Made by a program: the position numbers and the translations under genes. The notes under the pieces were generated by a model. The model searched no databases. It saw only the letters and a list, made by a program, of their open reading frames with translations, and was not told where the DNA came from. From contig NZ_JBNJQR010000006.1 of assembly GCF_050113715.1 (NCBI RefSeq), positions 1-64,000 on the forward strand: 64,000 nt of DNA. The letters are read 5' to 3'. Positions 62,258 through 64,000 of the stretch are shown one piece after another (within the stretch, counting starts at the first letter, position 1; the number at the start of each line of letters is the position of its first letter). The DNA comes from Brevibacillus_H ginsengisoli (GTDB taxonomy: Bacteria; Bacillota; Bacilli; Brevibacillales; Brevibacillaceae).

Positions 62258-62554
62258 ATGCAGATTAATGCATTAAAGCCAGTCGGATTTCAACCAGTCG
62301 TGCAATCTCCGACACAAACTCCTAATGAGGTATCCAAATCATTTGCGAATTATCTTTCCGATGCGATTGGCCAAGTAAATCAAGCACAAGTAGATTCTGA
62401 GACCCTAAATTCGAAGTATGTGGCTGGTCAGGTAGAGGATGTGCATCAAGTGATGATTGCTAGCCAGAAAGCTAGTCTTTCCTTGCAATTAACGATGCAA
62501 GTCCGTAACAAGGTGATTGAATCCTACCAAGAGATCATGCGTATGCCGATCTAA
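62258..62554 (+). CDS. fliE: FliE, MS ring-rod junction protein
   Basis: Small 98-aa adaptor between FliF and the rod: SFANYLSDAIGQVNQAQVDS and VEDVHQVMIASQKASLSLQL with VRNKVIESYQEIMRMPI at the end are the family core. ATG 62258 lies 15 bp after flgC. Confidence 0.96.
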   Translation: MQINALKPVGFQPVVQSPTQTPNEVSKSFANYLSDAIGQVNQAQVDSETLNSKYVAGQVEDVHQVMIASQKASLSLQLTMQVRNKVIESYQEIMRMPI

Positions 62555-62587
62555 TCTTGAACGTACCCTTTCTTGGTGAGGTGAATT

Positions 62588-64000
62588 ATGAACGAACGTC
62601 TAGCATTGTATAAAGATAAAGTACATACATTTTGGAACCGTTTTACTCCTAAACAAAAATGGATGATTGCGGCAATAGCCTTGTTTTTAGTAGTTTCTCT
62701 TAGTTTATACATATATTTTGCTTCTCGCCCTGTTTACGTTCCTTTATATAACCAACGTTTAAGCGAGCAGGAAGTTGGGTTAATCAAACAAGAGCTGGAT
62801 AGCCAAAAGATTCCGTATCGAATTACTGGAAATGGAACCCAAATTGAAGTGCCTGAGGTCAATGCCCAAGATGTAGTGGTTGATCTGGCGGCAAAAGGGA
62901 TTCCAAGTGAAGGAACCATCAGTTCAGACATTTTCAAAAGCGCTGGAACTTTTGGGATTACCGACAATCAATTTAAAGTGTTGAAAAAAGATGCGCTTCA
63001 AGTAGAGTTGAAGAAGATGTTGGAAAGAGTTCATGGTGTGCAAAATGCGCAAGTCATGATTACTCTTCCTGAAGAAAACGTTTGGGTAACGGACAAGCCG
63101 GATAACGCGACGGCATCTGTAATCGTTACCACAGAACCTGGTACACAATTAAATGATCAACAAATTCGGTCTTTATATTATGTCGTCTCTCGCAGTGTAG
63201 ATAAGCTGCCACTTGAAAATATCACGATCATGGATCAATACTCTAACCTTTTGGAGTTATCGGATACCAATGATGCAAATACACATGCACTTACTCTCTA
63301 TGAGCAGCAGGAAAAAATGCGATCCGAAGTAGAGAGGAAGATTCAACAAAATGTCTACAATTTGCTAGGTACTCTAATGGGCAGAGACAAGGTGATTGTC
63401 CAAACAACTGTTAATATGAACTTTGCCAAAGAGAACCGCGTTGAAAACCTCGTGGAACCTGTAGACAAACAGAATAACGAGGGAATTACGATTAGTGCCG
63501 AAAAGCTTTCTAAAACTTTTTCCGGTCAGGGAGCTCCACCGGCGGGGACAGCAGGCACAGGAAATAGTGATGTCCCAAGTTTCCCTGGAGGGTCTCAACA
63601 GGGCGCCAACAGTAATTATGAAGAATTAACAGATCGAGTAAATAAAGAGGTCAACCGAATAACCCGTAACATTACGATGAGTCCATATCAAATTGATGAT
63701 ATCTCCATCAATATTGGTGTAGAACCACCTGCTGGCCAACAACTTGATCAGCAAACGATCGATAATATTAAGCAGGTACTACGAAATGTGGTACGGGTAA
63801 GTGTAAGCAACAAGACACCTGCCTTAACGGATCCAGAGATCGATCAACGAATTTCTGTCTTTCCACATACCTTCACAGGTAAAGTGGCGACAACAGATCA
63901 ACAAGGTCTTAATCCAGCTATTCTTTGGGGTGCCGGAGCTGTTGCGTTACTTGCTCTTGGTGCAGTTGCTTATATGCTGTACCGTCGCCGTCGTCAACAG
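62588..64000 (+). CDS. fliF: FliF, flagellar MS-ring protein (cut by window edge)
   Basis: Membrane ring protein that founds the basal body. ATG 62588 follows GGTGAGG; 471 codons remain open to the edge. First membrane helix about residues 26-45, then ring-building motif 1 (YVPLYNQRLSEQEVGLIKQE; DVVVDLAAKGIPSEG), motif 2 (QVELKKMLERVHGVQNAQVM), a Gly/Pro-rich linker (about 310-340) and a second helix near the right edge (GAGAVALLALGAVAYMLYR). The C-terminal FliG-binding tail lies outside. A 90-aa protein at 47156 resembles its N-terminus. Confidence 0.97.
   Translation, partial: MNERLALYKDKVHTFWNRFTPKQKWMIAAIALFLVVSLSLYIYFASRPVYVPLYNQRLSEQEVGLIKQELDSQKIPYRITGNGTQIEVPEVNAQDVVVDLAAKGIPSEGTISSDIFKSAGTFGITDNQFKVLKKDALQVELKKMLERVHGVQNAQVMITLPEENVWVTDKPDNATASVIVTTEPGTQLNDQQIRSLYYVVSRSVDKLPLENITIMDQYSNLLELSDTNDANTHALTLYEQQEKMRSEVERKIQQNVYNLLGTLMGRDKVIVQTTVNMNFAKENRVENLVEPVDKQNNEGITISAEKLSKTFSGQGAPPAGTAGTGNSDVPSFPGGSQQGANSNYEELTDRVNKEVNRITRNITMSPYQIDDISINIGVEPPAGQQLDQQTIDNIKQVLRNVVRVSVSNKTPALTDPEIDQRISVFPHTFTGKVATTDQQGLNPAILWGAGAVALLALGAVAYMLYRRRRQQ

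Noticed and set aside
1..64000. tRNA, rRNA or CRISPR arrays
   Set aside because: I saw no cloverleaf-type genes, no rRNA-like stretches and no regularly spaced identical repeats. A tRNAscan run would be decisive.

Overview
The window looks like the chromosome of a motile, nitrate-respiring, low-to-mid-GC Gram-positive bacterium of the order Bacillales (Paenibacillaceae/Alicyclobacillaceae-like; genus not determined). Three things suggest this. The gene order sucC-sucD-dprA-topA-trmFO-xerC-hslV-hslU-codY-flgB-flgC-fliE-fliF is typical of that order. Ribosome binding sites are strong (AAGGAGG-type) with frequent GTG and TTG starts. A Bacillus-type Fnr and a NreABC system are present.

Region 1 (1 to about 13,590) is clearly more AT-rich and is the right-hand part of an integrated mobile element. 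It ends with a large serine recombinase whose stop codon lies in the attachment-site dyad, and immediately beyond it the comM (Mg-chelatase-like AAA ATPase) reading frame resumes at its Walker A motif. The N-terminal half of comM must lie beyond the left edge. The element carries a repeat-rich, origin-like region followed by a winged-helix replication-initiator-like protein, small phage/plasmid-type proteins, a GNAT, a TPR lipoprotein, a Hin/resolvase-type serine recombinase with a res-like repeat array upstream, a complete flagellin gene, and a roughly 700-nt gene-free segment with extensive nested complementarity that may be a large structured RNA.

Region 2 (13.6-25 kb) holds chromosomal housekeeping and signalling genes: the comM 3' fragment, a SIMPL-domain protein, an HD-GYP phosphodiesterase, a three-PAS histidine kinase, the feoA-feoB-FeoB-associated operon under Fur-box-like sites, a hemerythrin, a LpdD-like protein, a DUF402 protein and a CPBP protease.

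Region 3 (25-47.5 kb) is an anaerobic nitrate-respiration island. It has Fnr and a second Crp/Fnr regulator, molybdenum cofactor genes (mobA remnant, moeA, mobB), a universal stress protein, a beta-CASP nuclease, two NarK-type transporters, narGHJI, nreABC, two radical SAM/SPASM proteins of NirJ/Ahb type, a second hemerythrin and a YwiC-like protein. Two motif families tie it together: TGTGA-N6-TCACA sites (Fnr-type) and GGG-N4/5-CCC palindromes (candidate NreC sites) in front of narK, narG and nreA.

Region 4 (47.5-64 kb) contains an AlbA_2/Schlafen-like protein, a lipoprotein, succinyl-CoA synthetase, DNA-processing and tRNA-modification genes, HslVU, CodY, and the start of the flagellar operon, which runs off the right edge inside fliF. 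The chromosomal flagellar operon means the element-borne flagellin could be used by the host filament.
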